NCBI GenBank assembly: GCA_036676475.1 | Contig: JAKFCU010000119.1 | Location: 1-14,714 of the forward strand | Direction: 5' to 3' | DNA from: LC029 sp036676475 | GTDB lineage: Bacteria > Bacillota > Bacilli > Aneurinibacillales > RAOX-1 | DNA length: 14,714 nt | Shown here: piece after piece, positions 1-7,285 of the stretch | How the letters are laid out: every line of letters starts with the position of its first letter | How positions within the stretch are numbered: position 1 is the first letter of the stretch | Position numbers and translations under genes: made by a program | The notes under the pieces: generated by a model | Told to the model about the DNA's origin: nothing | What the model saw: only the letters and a program-made list of their open reading frames with translations | Database searches by the model: none

Positions 1-94
1 CTCTTGTAGTTGGGTAGTTGTCAATCTACCCTGATGCAGAGGTCAATTTAAGGCAGGAGTGCATAACACGTTGGTACTGCTGGACTCTCGCAAG

Positions 95-114
95 CTCGCC
101 TTTTCAAAGGCGAG
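95..114. repeat. perfect 9-bp inverted repeat at the HNH truncation point
   Basis: CTCGCCTTT and AAAGGCGAG are separated by two bases. The hairpin sits immediately before the surviving part of the HNH gene. It has no T-run, so a terminator is not supported. The preceding bases (1-94) contain no recognisable gene; a shorter GGGTAG/CTACCC pair occurs at about 12-31. Confidence 0.5.
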
Positions 115-117
115 TCA

Positions 118-309
118 TTGACATCAAGTGTTACTCATAAAAATTATGTTGAGGCACATCATTTGATCCCTTTTGAAAAGCAAGTTCGATTTGAATACAG
201 TTTAGATGTGAAAGCAAATATCGTTTCTTTGTGCGCTGTTTGTCATAAATCCATTCATCATGCAGAATATCAACAACGAAAGAGTTTAATAGAGCCATTT
301 TGTTCGTGA
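118..309 (+). pseudogene. HNH endonuclease, C-terminal remnant
   Basis: The reading frame encodes the end of an HNH (His-Asn-His) nuclease: an AHHLIPF motif at about residues 13-19, a SLDVKANIVSLC segment at 28-39, the Cys39-x-x-Cys42-His43 knuckle and a following His-His pair. These make up most of the beta-beta-alpha metal site of McrA-like HNH proteins. The N-terminal part, including the usual first CxxC, is absent: the frame has a stop at 64-66, so at most about 17 more codons could precede the TTG at 118. No ribosome site stands before this TTG. A 9-bp hairpin (95-114) lies just upstream, close to where homology is lost. I infer a 5'-truncated, non-functional gene. The family call is fairly secure; the start is arbitrary. 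Confidence 0.65.
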
Positions 310-488
310 TCGCTTTCCTTTTACCAACGAAACTAGAAAAACAACTAAACTATATAAAATATATGAAAATAACAAAGGATGATAATATTCTTCGTCTATT
401 TAACTGCGATGACGCCCTCCTATCCTCATAATTTCCCAACCACATCCGAATGTCTATGCTTAATGAACTAAAAATGAGGGAAAAAGAG
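310..488 (+). other. intergenic region upstream of the PBP gene
   Basis: There is no gene here. It is AT-rich and holds a TATATAAAAT stretch near 350-360 that could be part of a promoter, but no convincing -35 box at proper spacing. The real PBP start is preceded by GAGGG at 476-480. Confidence 0.4.
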
Positions 489-2957
489 ATGACGAATCTG
501 CCTTTAAACACAGAAAAGCCGGAATTGGAGACGAAACGTTCGACGGGGAACATCATCTTATCCGTGCTGAAATACACGTTCCTGCTCTTATGGATGGGAA
601 TCCTGTTTGGCGGCGGTTCAGCAGTAGGATTTGTTGCTTCTCTGGTCCAAGACCAGCCTTTGCTTTCTCATGATGAGTTTGAGAAGAAAATCCTTTCGAA
701 TATGGAAACCAGTTTTGCTTACTTTAAGGACCAGAATTTGATTGGTCCCCTAAGAACGGAGGAAGACCGCAGGCTGGTCAAAATAGGGGATGTTTCCCCC
801 CATTTAATCCAGGCGATTATCGCTACAGAGGATCGTACTTTTTATGAACACCCTGGTGTCAACTTTTATGGTCTTTCTAGAGCGGCTATGGAAACCCTCG
901 TAGGTAGTCCTGTACAAACTGGAGGAAGTTCGCTTACCCAGCAGTTAGTCAAGCAGACGATCCTGACTCCGGAAGTGAGCCTGGAGCGGAAGGCAAAAGA
1001 AATTTTCCTTGCCCTTCGCATGGAAAGGATGTTTTTCAAGGATCAAATTCTGGAAGCCTATATCAATAAAATGTATTTTGGAAAAACCGCGAACGGTTCG
1101 AATATCTATGGGGTTCAAGCTGCGGCAAAGGGGATTTTTGGAGTCCATGCCCGGGATTTGAATGTTGCCCAAGCGGCCTATATTGCGGGCATGCTTCAGG
1201 CTCCGTCCCGATATATTCCGTTTCATCCGGAGGGGTTGAAGGCTGGCAAGGTGAGACAGAAGACGGTACTCGATCGCATGCAGGAAAATGGCTTTATTAC
1301 GGCACAGCAATATAAGGAGAGTATGGCGTACGATATCCAGGCGCATCTCAAACCGGCAGATCAAGTTCATGCTTACAGCCAATATCCCTATCTCATGATG
1401 GAGATTGAAAATCAGACGGCAAGGATTTTAGCGGATCAAGAAATCAAAACCAATCCAGAGTTCAGCAAAAAAACCATCTCGACAGAAGAATATCAGGAAC
1501 TGCTGAATGAGAAACGAAAAGAAGTTTTGACTGGAGGATATCGGATTTATACAACCATAGATAAGAAGATCTATGACATGATGACGAACATTGCGGAAAA
1601 TCCGAAGAACTTTGCTCCCAATCAATCCTACGTGGTAGATGGAGTGAAAATCAAAAATGCGCCAGAGCAGGTTGGCGCGACTCTCATCGACAATAAAACG
1701 GGTGCGGTTTTAGGATTCATCGGGGGCAGGGATTTTAAAATCTCCCAATTGAACCATACATCAGCTCCGAGACAGCCAGGATCTGCCATGAAGCCCTTAG
1801 CTGCTTATGCCCCCGCTTTTGAAATGGGATTGCTTCAGCCGGGTTCGGTATTGGACGACTCTCGCATTGCCTTGGAAAACGGAGCGGGAAATCCGCCTTT
1901 TTATCCATCGAACTATGACAACCGATTTCACGGCTTGATGACGGCTCGGGTGGCTTTGCAAAAATCCTACAACATTCCAGCCATTAAAGCCTATTTGCAG
2001 GTAGGCATTCCCAAAGCACTCGACTATGTGAAAAAAATGGGGATCACCACGCTCGTTACGCCTGAAGAGAATCCCAACCGAAATGATTACCAGTCAAAAA
2101 CAGCCGTCATCGGCGGCTTAACCCGGGGCGTCACCGTTGAGGAAATCACGAATGCTTACTCTGTATTTGCGAATCAGGGAGTATTGCTGGACAGCTATAT
2201 GATCCAAAAAATGACGGATTCTAATCAGGAGACCATATATGAACATACGGCATCACCGCAAATGGTGTTTTCCGAACAAACAGCTTATCTGATGACAGAC
2301 ATGATGAGAACCGTGGTGAAAAGCGGTACAGCAACTGGAGTGAAAAAATACATAGGGAGCGGCCATGATGTCGCAGGAAAAACAGGAACAACCAACTTTG
2401 ATTATGATTCTTGGTTTGTAGGGTATACCCCGGAGGTATCCCTGGGGGTTTGGATCGGCTTCGATATCCCACACACCCTCCCCAAATCCAAACCGCCAAG
2501 GTCTATACAGATCTGGGGGAAGATCATGCAGAATCTGTTCAACACGTATCCCGATCAATTTCCGAAGAATTCCAAGTTCAGCGTCCCTTCCGGCATTGTT
2601 TCCAAAGAGATTTGCAGTAAAACGGGTAAACTGGCATCAGATGTATGCCGTAAGGAAGGCACAGCCATCAAGGAAATCTTTAACGCTAAATATGTCCCGA
2701 CAGAAATAGATCAAGCGGTTCCCAAAGTACTTCCGGGAGTAGTTGATACTCAGGATAAGAAACATCCGTCCCCACCCCCCCAGGTGAAAGATCCAAAGGA
2801 TTCGAAAAAAACAGGTAAGCAACCCGAATCGATCCAGCCAAGGGAGCCTTTGAAGAAGAAGGAACCTGGCCATTCCAGGCCAAAGAAGAAGAAAAATGAA
2901 TCGATCGATTTATTTGGGGATGATATTCTGCCGCCGGATCCAGCTAGGATGCAGTAA
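489..2957 (+). CDS. class A penicillin-binding protein (PBP1A family)
   Basis: Bifunctional peptidoglycan synthase: a GT51 glycosyltransferase polymerises lipid II and a transpeptidase cross-links the stem peptides outside the membrane. From the ATG at 489 (822 residues) the order is: short cytoplasmic tail; one membrane segment at about 25-55; GT51 motifs EDRTFYEHPG (catalytic Glu114) and GGSSLTQQLVKQ (145-156); then transpeptidase motifs SAMK (nucleophile Ser432), SYN (Ser493) and KTG (Lys631). The last 80 or so residues are a Pro/Lys-rich, probably disordered extracellular tail. All key residues are present, so the enzyme should be active. The frame is open from an ATG at 450, but GAGGG at 476-480 sits 8 bases before the ATG at 489, which I prefer. 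It converges with the lipoprotein gene with only 2 bases between the stop codons and no terminator between. Confidence 0.95.
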   Translation: MTNLPLNTEKPELETKRSTGNIILSVLKYTFLLLWMGILFGGGSAVGFVASLVQDQPLLSHDEFEKKILSNMETSFAYFKDQNLIGPLRTEEDRRLVKIGDVSPHLIQAIIATEDRTFYEHPGVNFYGLSRAAMETLVGSPVQTGGSSLTQQLVKQTILTPEVSLERKAKEIFLALRMERMFFKDQILEAYINKMYFGKTANGSNIYGVQAAAKGIFGVHARDLNVAQAAYIAGMLQAPSRYIPFHPEGLKAGKVRQKTVLDRMQENGFITAQQYKESMAYDIQAHLKPADQVHAYSQYPYLMMEIENQTARILADQEIKTNPEFSKKTISTEEYQELLNEKRKEVLTGGYRIYTTIDKKIYDMMTNIAENPKNFAPNQSYVVDGVKIKNAPEQVGATLIDNKTGAVLGFIGGRDFKISQLNHTSAPRQPGSAMKPLAAYAPAFEMGLLQPGSVLDDSRIALENGAGNPPFYPSNYDNRFHGLMTARVALQKSYNIPAIKAYLQVGIPKALDYVKKMGITTLVTPEENPNRNDYQSKTAVIGGLTRGVTVEEITNAYSVFANQGVLLDSYMIQKMTDSNQETIYEHTASPQMVFSEQTAYLMTDMMRTVVKSGTATGVKKYIGSGHDVAGKTGTTNFDYDSWFVGYTPEVSLGVWIGFDIPHTLPKSKPPRSIQIWGKIMQNLFNTYPDQFPKNSKFSVPSGIVSKEICSKTGKLASDVCRKEGTAIKEIFNAKYVPTEIDQAVPKVLPGVVDTQDKKHPSPPPQVKDPKDSKKTGKQPESIQPREPLKKKEPGHSRPKKKKNESIDLFGDDILPPDPARMQ

Positions 2958-2959
2958 CG

Positions 2960-3271
2960 TTATAGCAAAAAGAGGGAGTCTCTCGTTAATTGTTCTAAAC
3001 GAATAACAGATACTTGATTGCTTACAGCGAAATTGACAATTTGTCTGCTTATTTTATGGTCTTTATCTTTCATCCATCTTTGTTCCTTATCATCTAGTTT
3101 TCCATAATTTGTAATATCCCCCTGGATATCGACAACATAGCCTTCTGACTTAGCTTTATCCATACTAAATTCAGTTCGCTTCAGCGGGTCTGCTTGCGGC
3201 TTATCGTTAAAGCAGGCAGTTAAAATGGATAAAGAAACAACGAAAGTAATCAAATATATCATGAAGTTCAT
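2960..3271 (-). CDS. small lipoprotein, unknown function
   Basis: A 103-residue protein with a hydrophobic leader and a lipobox Leu17-Thr-Ala-Cys20, so it is expected to be lipid-anchored on the outer face of the membrane. The mature part is charged, with no recognised domain. The start is the ATG at 3271: AAAGGAG (3283-3289) lies 11 bases before it. An in-frame GTG at 3281-3283 overlaps that ribosome site and so cannot be the start. The chosen start leaves the n-region without Lys or Arg, which is unusual for a signal peptide. It converges tail to tail with the PBP gene. I do not recognise the family. Confidence 0.75.
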   Translation of the reverse strand: MNFMIYLITFVVSLSILTACFNDKPQADPLKRTEFSMDKAKSEGYVVDIQGDITNYGKLDDKEQRWMKDKDHKISRQIVNFAVSNQVSVIRLEQLTRDSLFLL

Positions 3272-3392
3272 ACGAAAACTCACTCCTTTATTACTTTGAC
3301 GTCATATCTTACGAATGGGTTCATAGAATTTTAGCCTCCCATTCTTTTATCTGAAAGGATTTTGGGAATAGTATCCTTTGAAAGGGGGGAGC

Positions 3393-3581
3393 ATGTTGGA
3401 TCAAAAACAGTCTGTTTCTTGCAGTCGAACCGTTTATTCGGTCGATCATAATGTGATCCATGAAGCCAATAAAGCCACCAGCCAAGAAGAAACGGTCATT
3501 GATGCCTACCAGGATGAAGCGGAATGGGCAGACCGAAATCAAAGTTCTTTCAAGCCAGATTACATTACCCAAAAAAGTTAA
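3393..3581 (+). CDS. small hydrophilic protein, unknown
   Basis: A 62-residue ORF with an excellent ribosome site (AAAGGGGGG, 3381-3389) immediately before its ATG and a GC-rich hairpin just after the stop. The protein is polar and acidic (clusters of Glu and Asp in the middle), with one Cys near residue 9 and no membrane segment. A longer antisense frame (3321-3668) lacks a comparable ribosome site and looks like a shadow. I do not recognise the family. It stands alone between the lipoprotein promoter region and the hydrolase gene. Confidence 0.6.
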   Translation: MLDQKQSVSCSRTVYSVDHNVIHEANKATSQEETVIDAYQDEAEWADRNQSSFKPDYITQKS

Positions 3582-3587
3582 GAAGTT

Positions 3588-3616
3588 CAGGGTTCCCATC
3601 GCGTTTGGGGGCCCTG
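3588..3616 (+). terminator. probable terminator after the small ORF
   Basis: CAGGGTTCCC (3588-3597) pairs with GGGGGCCCTG (3607-3616), a 10-bp stem with two G-U pairs and a 9-base loop. It begins 6 bases after the stop and is followed by a weak T-rich tail (TTCGTTT). Confidence 0.55.
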
Positions 3617-3768
3617 TTCGTTTACGGTGAAGCTGCACTTTTGCCTTCGAGAAGATATTCTTCATCATTATAATTCATACTTTACAAATCTGAATAGTAT
3701 GTATTAACCTAATAGCATCACGATAAAACGGTACGGATTTTGATACTATACATATAGGAGGGTTTATT

Positions 3769-4590
3769 TTGGAACAAATGATTAAGATTCAAAGTAACAA
3801 GGTAGATCTGGCTGGAACTTTGCATCTTCCAGGGAATAGAACGGATGAGGGAAAATTCCCATTGGTTATCATTTGTCATGGTTTCATAGGAAATCGCATC
3901 GGCGTCAATCGTTTATTCGTAAAGGCTGCCCGTGAATTTGCATCACAGGGATTTGCCGTTTTACGATTTGATTATGAAGGGTGTGGGGAGAGTTTAGGAG
4001 ACTATGGGTCCTACGGTCTCGACCGGTTTATACAACAGACGAAAGATGTCATTGACTTCACTGCGACTATTCCACAGGTAGATCAGAATCAAATATTTTT
4101 GCTGGGTCATAGTCTTGGAGGAGCTATTGCTGTCCTTACAGCCAGTACGGATCAACGGATTAAAAAATTGATGATGTGGGCAGCCGTAGGTCATCCGTTT
4201 CATGATCTTGTCAAAATTGTTGGGTATGAGAATTATCAAAACTTGTTGTCCCATCCGTTTATTGATTATGAAGGATTTGCTCTAACGAAACATTTTTTCG
4301 AGTCGCTTGCCGTGTATAGTCCACTCGAGGCAGCAAGGTCATTTTCGGGAGATGTTTTGATATTGCACGGTACAGATGATCAAGAGATTCCTGTGGATTA
4401 TTGCACTCATTATCACCATGCATTTAAGCGTGGAAGCAGCAAAAGCTGTTTAAAAGAGATCATTCTTCGTGCTGATCATACGTTTTCATCACTAGATGGT
4501 TCCAATCAACTTTTTAGAAGTACACTTCAATGGTTAATCAATCAGACAAAAGGCCAAAGCAGAAGGATTATCGAGCCATATAAAAAATGA
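3769..4590 (+). CDS. alpha/beta hydrolase (S33 / esterase type)
   Basis: A 273-residue cytoplasmic serine hydrolase of the alpha/beta fold, resembling feruloyl/cinnamoyl esterase and BAAT-like hydrolases. Visible features: oxyanion-hole region ICHGF (about 35-39), RFDYEGCGES strand-turn (about 66-75), nucleophile elbow GHSLGG with Ser115, acid in HGTDDQEIP (Asp204 by family spacing), and His237 in ADHTFSS. The triad is intact, and a lid-like insertion of about 60 residues sits between the nucleophile strand and the acid. The start is a TTG 8 bases after AGGAGGG, and there is no competing site for the ATG four codons later. It is monocistronic and ends at a strong hairpin. Substrate cannot be told from sequence; an ester of a small aromatic or acyl compound is likely. 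Confidence 0.9.
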   Translation: MEQMIKIQSNKVDLAGTLHLPGNRTDEGKFPLVIICHGFIGNRIGVNRLFVKAAREFASQGFAVLRFDYEGCGESLGDYGSYGLDRFIQQTKDVIDFTATIPQVDQNQIFLLGHSLGGAIAVLTASTDQRIKKLMMWAAVGHPFHDLVKIVGYENYQNLLSHPFIDYEGFALTKHFFESLAVYSPLEAARSFSGDVLILHGTDDQEIPVDYCTHYHHAFKRGSSKSCLKEIILRADHTFSSLDGSNQLFRSTLQWLINQTKGQSRRIIEPYKK

Positions 4591-4618
4591 TACCCATGCA
4601 TTTATGGTGCATGGGTAT
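4590..4618. terminator. bidirectional rho-independent terminator
   Basis: ATACCCATGCA (4590-4600) and TGCATGGGTAT (4608-4618) form a perfect 11-bp stem with a 7-base loop. T-rich tracts follow on the plus side, and on the minus strand six Ts follow the opposite end. It closes the hydrolase gene and the minus-strand kinase operon that converges on it. Confidence 0.9.
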
Positions 4619-4646
4619 TTATTGTTTTGAATGCACTCTCCCATGT

Positions 4647-4814
4647 TCATCCAAACAAGTTCATTAAGTCATTTTCTCTCGATACCAATTCTGGATGGGA
4701 ACCCGTCTGGTCTTTTAGCAGGACTGAACGGGTTTTCTTTAAAACTGGGCCTGATTCTTTGGCGACACCCTCTTTTGTTGCTGGAATAAAAATGCTATGC
4801 GAACTCCACTTCAT
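4647..4814 (-). CDS. possible 55-residue protein, end of the kinase operon
   Basis: An ATG at 4814 opens a 55-codon frame that overlaps the end of the preceding gene by 20 bases and stops 29 bases before the bidirectional terminator. The predicted peptide is basic to neutral and polar, rich in Lys, Ser and Glu, with no hydrophobic segment. Its ribosome site is weak, so translation could depend on the upstream gene. I do not recognise it; its place inside the transcribed unit is the main support. It could also be the frame-shifted tail of the preceding gene. Confidence 0.35.
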   Translation of the reverse strand: MKWSSHSIFIPATKEGVAKESGPVLKKTRSVLLKDQTGSHPELVSRENDLMNLFG

Positions 4815-5091
4815 TGACCACTTTTACTTTTTTGCCTTGGACATAATCGGCTGTCTCTTCATTTTCATTGGCGTATTCCCAATCAGCCAGAAGGTGTGGG
4901 ACATTGTTCTCTGTCAGTCATTGTTCCAGTTGGCCGCGAACTTCCTGGCTATTAAAAATATAGTGAGGGTAAGGGTCTGTTTCATCCCGCCCGATAAATC
5001 CCGATAAAGCGGATGCTTTAGCATCCAGGTTCCATTCATTCCATTCGGTGGAATTCATATCATCCGTGTTCACAATGAGGCTATAATACAT
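4795..5091 (-). pseudogene. small unknown gene interrupted by an in-frame TGA
   Basis: The gene starts 3 bases after the kinase stop, with GGGAGG 8 bases before the ATG, so it is translationally coupled to the kinase. Fifty-seven codons are followed by TGA (4918-4920), then 40 more codons in the same frame to TAG at 4795. The sequence on both sides is acidic, rich in Trp and Asn, and of the same character (WNEWNLD before, LLADWEYANENEE after), which argues for one 98-residue protein. A TGG to TGA change at codon 58 is the simplest explanation. A functional 57-residue product or TGA read-through (next base C) cannot be excluded. Family not recognised. Confidence 0.65.
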
Positions 5092-5094
5092 GAA

Positions 5095-5637
5095 CTAAAC
5101 CTCCCGGTTGATTTTTTTTGATGTTTCACTCTGCGATAGGAGCTTTATTGCCTCCTTGATGGTTTGAACTTCGGACAAATCTTGGCTGTTCTGGATACGA
5201 ACGATACGGTCGAACCCTTCAACAGCTTCAGGCGGTTGAAGCTGTTGAAACATTTCAGCCATTACTTCTTCCGGTACCGTCCACTCTGGAGGACGAAGTT
5301 TGTTTTGGGCTTGCACCCGTTCATAAGGGATATCGAGGAATATGCCAAGTACGCATTGCTTGAACTGACCTGCAAGCTCAATCCATTCCTTTCGCCAATG
5401 AGGCATAAGGTTCGTTGCATCGAGGTAGACGGATCGATCAAGTTCAAAATGCCCGTGCATCAAGGCCCTTACAATCATCCAGATCTGAGGTTCGATTCTC
5501 TGATCATAGGTCACGCCAAATTGTTCAAAACGAATCCGGTCTGGCGTAATGACGGTGAATAAGGAAGAAGGCAAATCCAATTGTCTGATCAAAGTGGATT
5601 TACCCGAACCAGGCAAGCCAATATTGAGAATGAGCAT
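5095..5637 (-). CDS. P-loop polynucleotide-kinase-like ATP-binding protein (AAA_33)
   Basis: A 180-residue NTPase with a Walker A motif GLPGSGKS at residues 7-14 (Lys13, Ser14), the TPDRIR segment of the kinase lid/substrate region, a YLDATN strand at about 90-95, and an Arg-rich stretch ending in PPEWTVPEEV. This is the layout of the T4 Pnkp-like 5'-kinase/AAA_33 family, which phosphorylates nucleic-acid ends or small molecules. Length matches a stand-alone kinase domain with no phosphatase or ligase part. An in-frame GTG at 5646 exists, but AAGGG lies 9 bases before the ATG at 5637, which I prefer. It is the first gene of a minus-strand operon with the TGA-interrupted gene 3 bases downstream. 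Substrate unknown. Confidence 0.85.
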   Translation of the reverse strand: MLILNIGLPGSGKSTLIRQLDLPSSLFTVITPDRIRFEQFGVTYDQRIEPQIWMIVRALMHGHFELDRSVYLDATNLMPHWRKEWIELAGQFKQCVLGIFLDIPYERVQAQNKLRPPEWTVPEEVMAEMFQQLQPPEAVEGFDRIVRIQNSQDLSEVQTIKEAIKLLSQSETSKKINREV

Positions 5638-5731
5638 GGAAATCACCCTTGGTTGGTAATGTTGGAGATATGGCTAGTTTATGTATTTCCGGATGTTTCC
5701 ATCCAAGGGGATTGTATCCTGGATGATGCTG

Positions 5732-5772
5732 TGCTCGCCTCGGGGATACCCCCTCAGGTAGGGGTCTGACCC
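5732..5772. repeat. REP-like 41-bp repeat, copy A
   Basis: Identical over 41 bp, same orientation, to 12475-12515. It contains two short palindromes: CGGGGATACCCC and GGGTCTGACCC. Such GGGGTCTGACCCC-type palindromes are typical of REP sequences moved by Y1/RAYT transposases; no transposase gene is in the window. It lies upstream of the kinase operon. Confidence 0.75.
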
Positions 5773-5890
5773 AATGTCATCAAGTTAGTCTTCCAATATA
5801 TGGGTACCAATTAATCTCCATAAACGAAAAGGAAAATGCCATAAAATCGTTAGAAAAAAACACAAATATCACTTGACTTTTAAAAATCCC

Positions 5891-5946
5891 CACCACAATC
5901 GATTTGGATGCCATTTTGTATCAAAACGGATTGTGGTGATTTTTTT
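5891..5946. terminator. hairpin with T-run, orphan terminator
   Basis: CACCACAATC (5891-5900) pairs with GATTGTGGTG (5929-5938), followed by seven Ts (5940-5946). On the minus strand the opposite side is followed by five Ts. No intact gene now ends here on either strand, so it probably served a lost gene. The stretch 5773-5890 before it is AT-rich, with nothing recognisable. Confidence 0.6.
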
Positions 5947-6181
5947 GAAATCAAAAAGGACTTTTTTAGAGGGAATACAGATTACGGAACAGCTGCTTAA
6001 CGATGTAAGACTAAAGCATGACAGCCTACCTTTAGGGAAAGGACGGATTAATTGGGTAATGGTAAAGCCTCATTTGATGCATAAGGATTTTATCTTCAAA
6101 ATAGATCTACGCGAATCTAACCATCAGGATTGCACGCCGATGATTGAAAGCGCAGAGTATTTGCTTTCCATCAGACCCTAA
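5945..6181 (+). pseudogene. sugar phosphate isomerase/epimerase (AP_endonuc_2), C-terminal remnant
   Basis: The frame ends in a stretch that matches the pattern of the last two strands of xylose-isomerase-like TIM barrels: HDSLPLGKGRINW (an H-x-x-LPLG-G-I-W signature) followed by FIFKIDLRES and a closing ESAEYLLSI helix. These enzymes are about 260-300 residues; only about the last 60-78 are present. The frame is open further upstream through the hairpin but has no ribosome site, and the TTG at 5945 lies in the terminator T-run. I infer a gene remnant cut off at the hairpin. The family is judged by eye from the motif pattern, so moderate certainty. Confidence 0.5.
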
Positions 6182-6383
6182 GTCAATTTCATTGCTAAAA
6201 CCCCTTAGCAACAAACAGAAAACGTAAATGGCATGAAAAACAAAATTATCTTCGAAATTTCGCTTTTCCTTGTGAGGGGTCTGTAAGTACGAGATCCTCC
6301 TTGTTGTTTTATTTCGAAAAGGGCAGGATACATGAATAGTGCGCTTTATCGTTAAATGTAATTCCAATAGGGGAGATAAAAAA
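6182..6383 (+). other. non-coding stretch before the small membrane peptide
   Basis: No gene is recognised. It contains a GAGGGGTCTG string (near 6273-6282) resembling the REP-like repeats but without the palindromic partner. It ends with the GGGGAGA ribosome site for the next ORF. Confidence 0.4.
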
Positions 6384-6512
6384 ATGGCTTCGTCTCATGT
6401 ATTGAGGCTTGGCGGAGGACTTGCAGCTATCTTTACCGGTCTCCTTCTTCTTTCCGGACATTTATTAGATTTTTTTTCGATTCTTCTTTTATTGGTTAAG
6501 AAGATAAGTTAA
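6384..6512 (+). CDS. 42-residue single-span membrane peptide
   Basis: A short ORF with a good ribosome site (GGGGAGA, 6370-6376) ahead of the ATG. After a short N-terminus with one His and one Arg comes a continuous hydrophobic stretch from about residue 9 to 38, rich in Leu, Gly and Phe, enough for one or a tight pair of membrane spans, and the peptide ends in Lys-Lys-Ile-Ser. It could be a genuine small membrane protein or the first helix of a longer membrane protein cut short, as other remnants surround it. Family not recognised. Confidence 0.5.
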   Translation: MASSHVLRLGGGLAAIFTGLLLLSGHLLDFFSILLLLVKKIS

Positions 6513-6569
6513 CCGATAGGTTCAAGAAGCCATTTCCATGCAGTCTTCTATCTTCTGAGGACATAGACA

Positions 6570-6824
6570 TTGCCTGGCAAAAAATCAAGGGCGTTAGAAA
6601 AAATGATAACCAAATATCATAGTGATCAAGCACATGTTGAGTATGTAACCCATCTTGCACAATACGTATTTATTTGTTTACAACCCCTGAATAAGCTGGA
6701 CGAAATTCACTTGAAATATGTTACTTTAGCCGTTTTCCTACACGATATTGGCCATTTTATTGGACATCGGGAACATCATGAACATCTCCGCGAGTACGTC
6801 ACGCAGGCTTCTTTTTCCACATAA
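6570..6824 (+). pseudogene. HD domain fragment of Ppx/GppA-type phosphatase
   Basis: The frame encodes most of the C-terminal HD-type domain found at the end of exopolyphosphatase/ppGpp phosphatase proteins: HSDQAHVEYV (17-26), LQPLNKL (37-43), LHDIGHFIG (57-65) with the His58-Asp59 pair, and a following REHHEH cluster. Intact Ppx/GppA proteins of this type are about 500 residues, with an N-terminal actin-like phosphatase domain that is absent here, and the domain ends abruptly after the HHEH segment where the family continues. A stop lies directly upstream (6564-6566). GAGGA stands 8 bases before the TTG at 6570, so a short product is possible, but a truncated gene is more likely. Confidence 0.65.
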
Positions 6825-6973
6825 TTGGTGAGCAGAAAGTTTATGTTACCTTCATCATTTAAACATATTATTTTAATATTTATTTAATAATTTTTCATTA
6901 AGATATTGTCAGGTGAAATACCTTGCTTATCACATAAATATTAAATTATAACAAGATAGGAGTATTTAAAGAG
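6825..6973 (+). promoter_or_regulatory. AT-rich upstream region with possible promoter and ribosome site
   Basis: TTGCTT near 6923 and TTATAA near 6946 are spaced about 17 bases apart and could be a weak sigma-A promoter. ATAGGAG (6956-6962) is a good ribosome site. Both point to the zinc-ribbon ORF that follows. The rest is AT-rich and without a gene. Confidence 0.35.
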
Positions 6974-7093
6974 ATTGTTTTAATTGTTAGAAAATGTAAG
7001 ACATGTGGAGTCAAGTTAACCGAATATGAAGTTAACGAAAAAACTTCCTTGTGTATAGAATGTTTTAATGATGCATCTGCGAAAAAGGAATAA
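6974..7093 (+). CDS. small zinc-ribbon peptide with no standard start codon
   Basis: A 39-codon frame ending at TAA 7091-7093 holds two CxxC knuckles (RKCKTCGVKL and LCIECF) about 20 residues apart, the pattern of a small treble-clef or zinc-ribbon protein, and a Lys-rich end. A promoter-like pair and an AGGAG at 6958-6962 lie upstream, but the open frame (from 6938) contains no ATG, GTG or TTG. The ATT at 6974 is 11 bases from the ribosome site and is the best available start. Either an AUU start is used (known for infC) or the gene is a 5'-damaged remnant. Function unknown. Confidence 0.4.
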   Translation: MVLIVRKCKTCGVKLTEYEVNEKTSLCIECFNDASAKKE

Positions 7094-7208
7094 TGAAAAT
7101 AGCCCTAAGCCCATGATATTGCTTCTAATGAGTTCTTCCGTCCAGCTAAATTGCGCAAGTGGTTTAAGTGGTTTAGATAATACGTTTTATAAACGGAGGA
7201 ACTAAATT

Positions 7209-7283
7209 TTGGGGGTTGAGTCCCTTATGGAGTTGTATGGCGAAAGACTTAAAAGCACCTATCCGTATGGGAGGTGCTTTTAA
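7209..7283 (+). CDS. possible 24-residue peptide
   Basis: A TTG 8 bases after a strong GGAGGA (7195-7200) opens a 24-codon frame with Cys near the end; its stop lies in the right arm of the inverted repeat at 7247-7285. The ribosome site is as good as those of the real genes here, but the length gives little statistical support. It could be a leader peptide or a remnant. Family not recognised. Confidence 0.3.
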   Translation: MGVESLMELYGERLKSTYPYGRCF

Positions 7284-7285
7284 GT
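7247..7285. repeat. perfect 14-bp inverted repeat (hairpin)
   Basis: ACTTAAAAGCACCT (7247-7260) and AGGTGCTTTTAAGT (7272-7285) flank an 11-base loop. There is no T-run after the stem, so it is at best a weak terminator of the sequence upstream of the phosphatase operon. Confidence 0.7.

Noticed and set aside
3321..3668. 115-codon minus-strand frame
   Set aside because: Antisense to a small ORF with a better ribosome site; no ribosome site or family pattern of its own.
4627..5007. 126-codon plus-strand frame
   Set aside because: It is antisense to the kinase operon's second and third genes, which have coupling and ribosome sites; the plus frame has no ribosome site.
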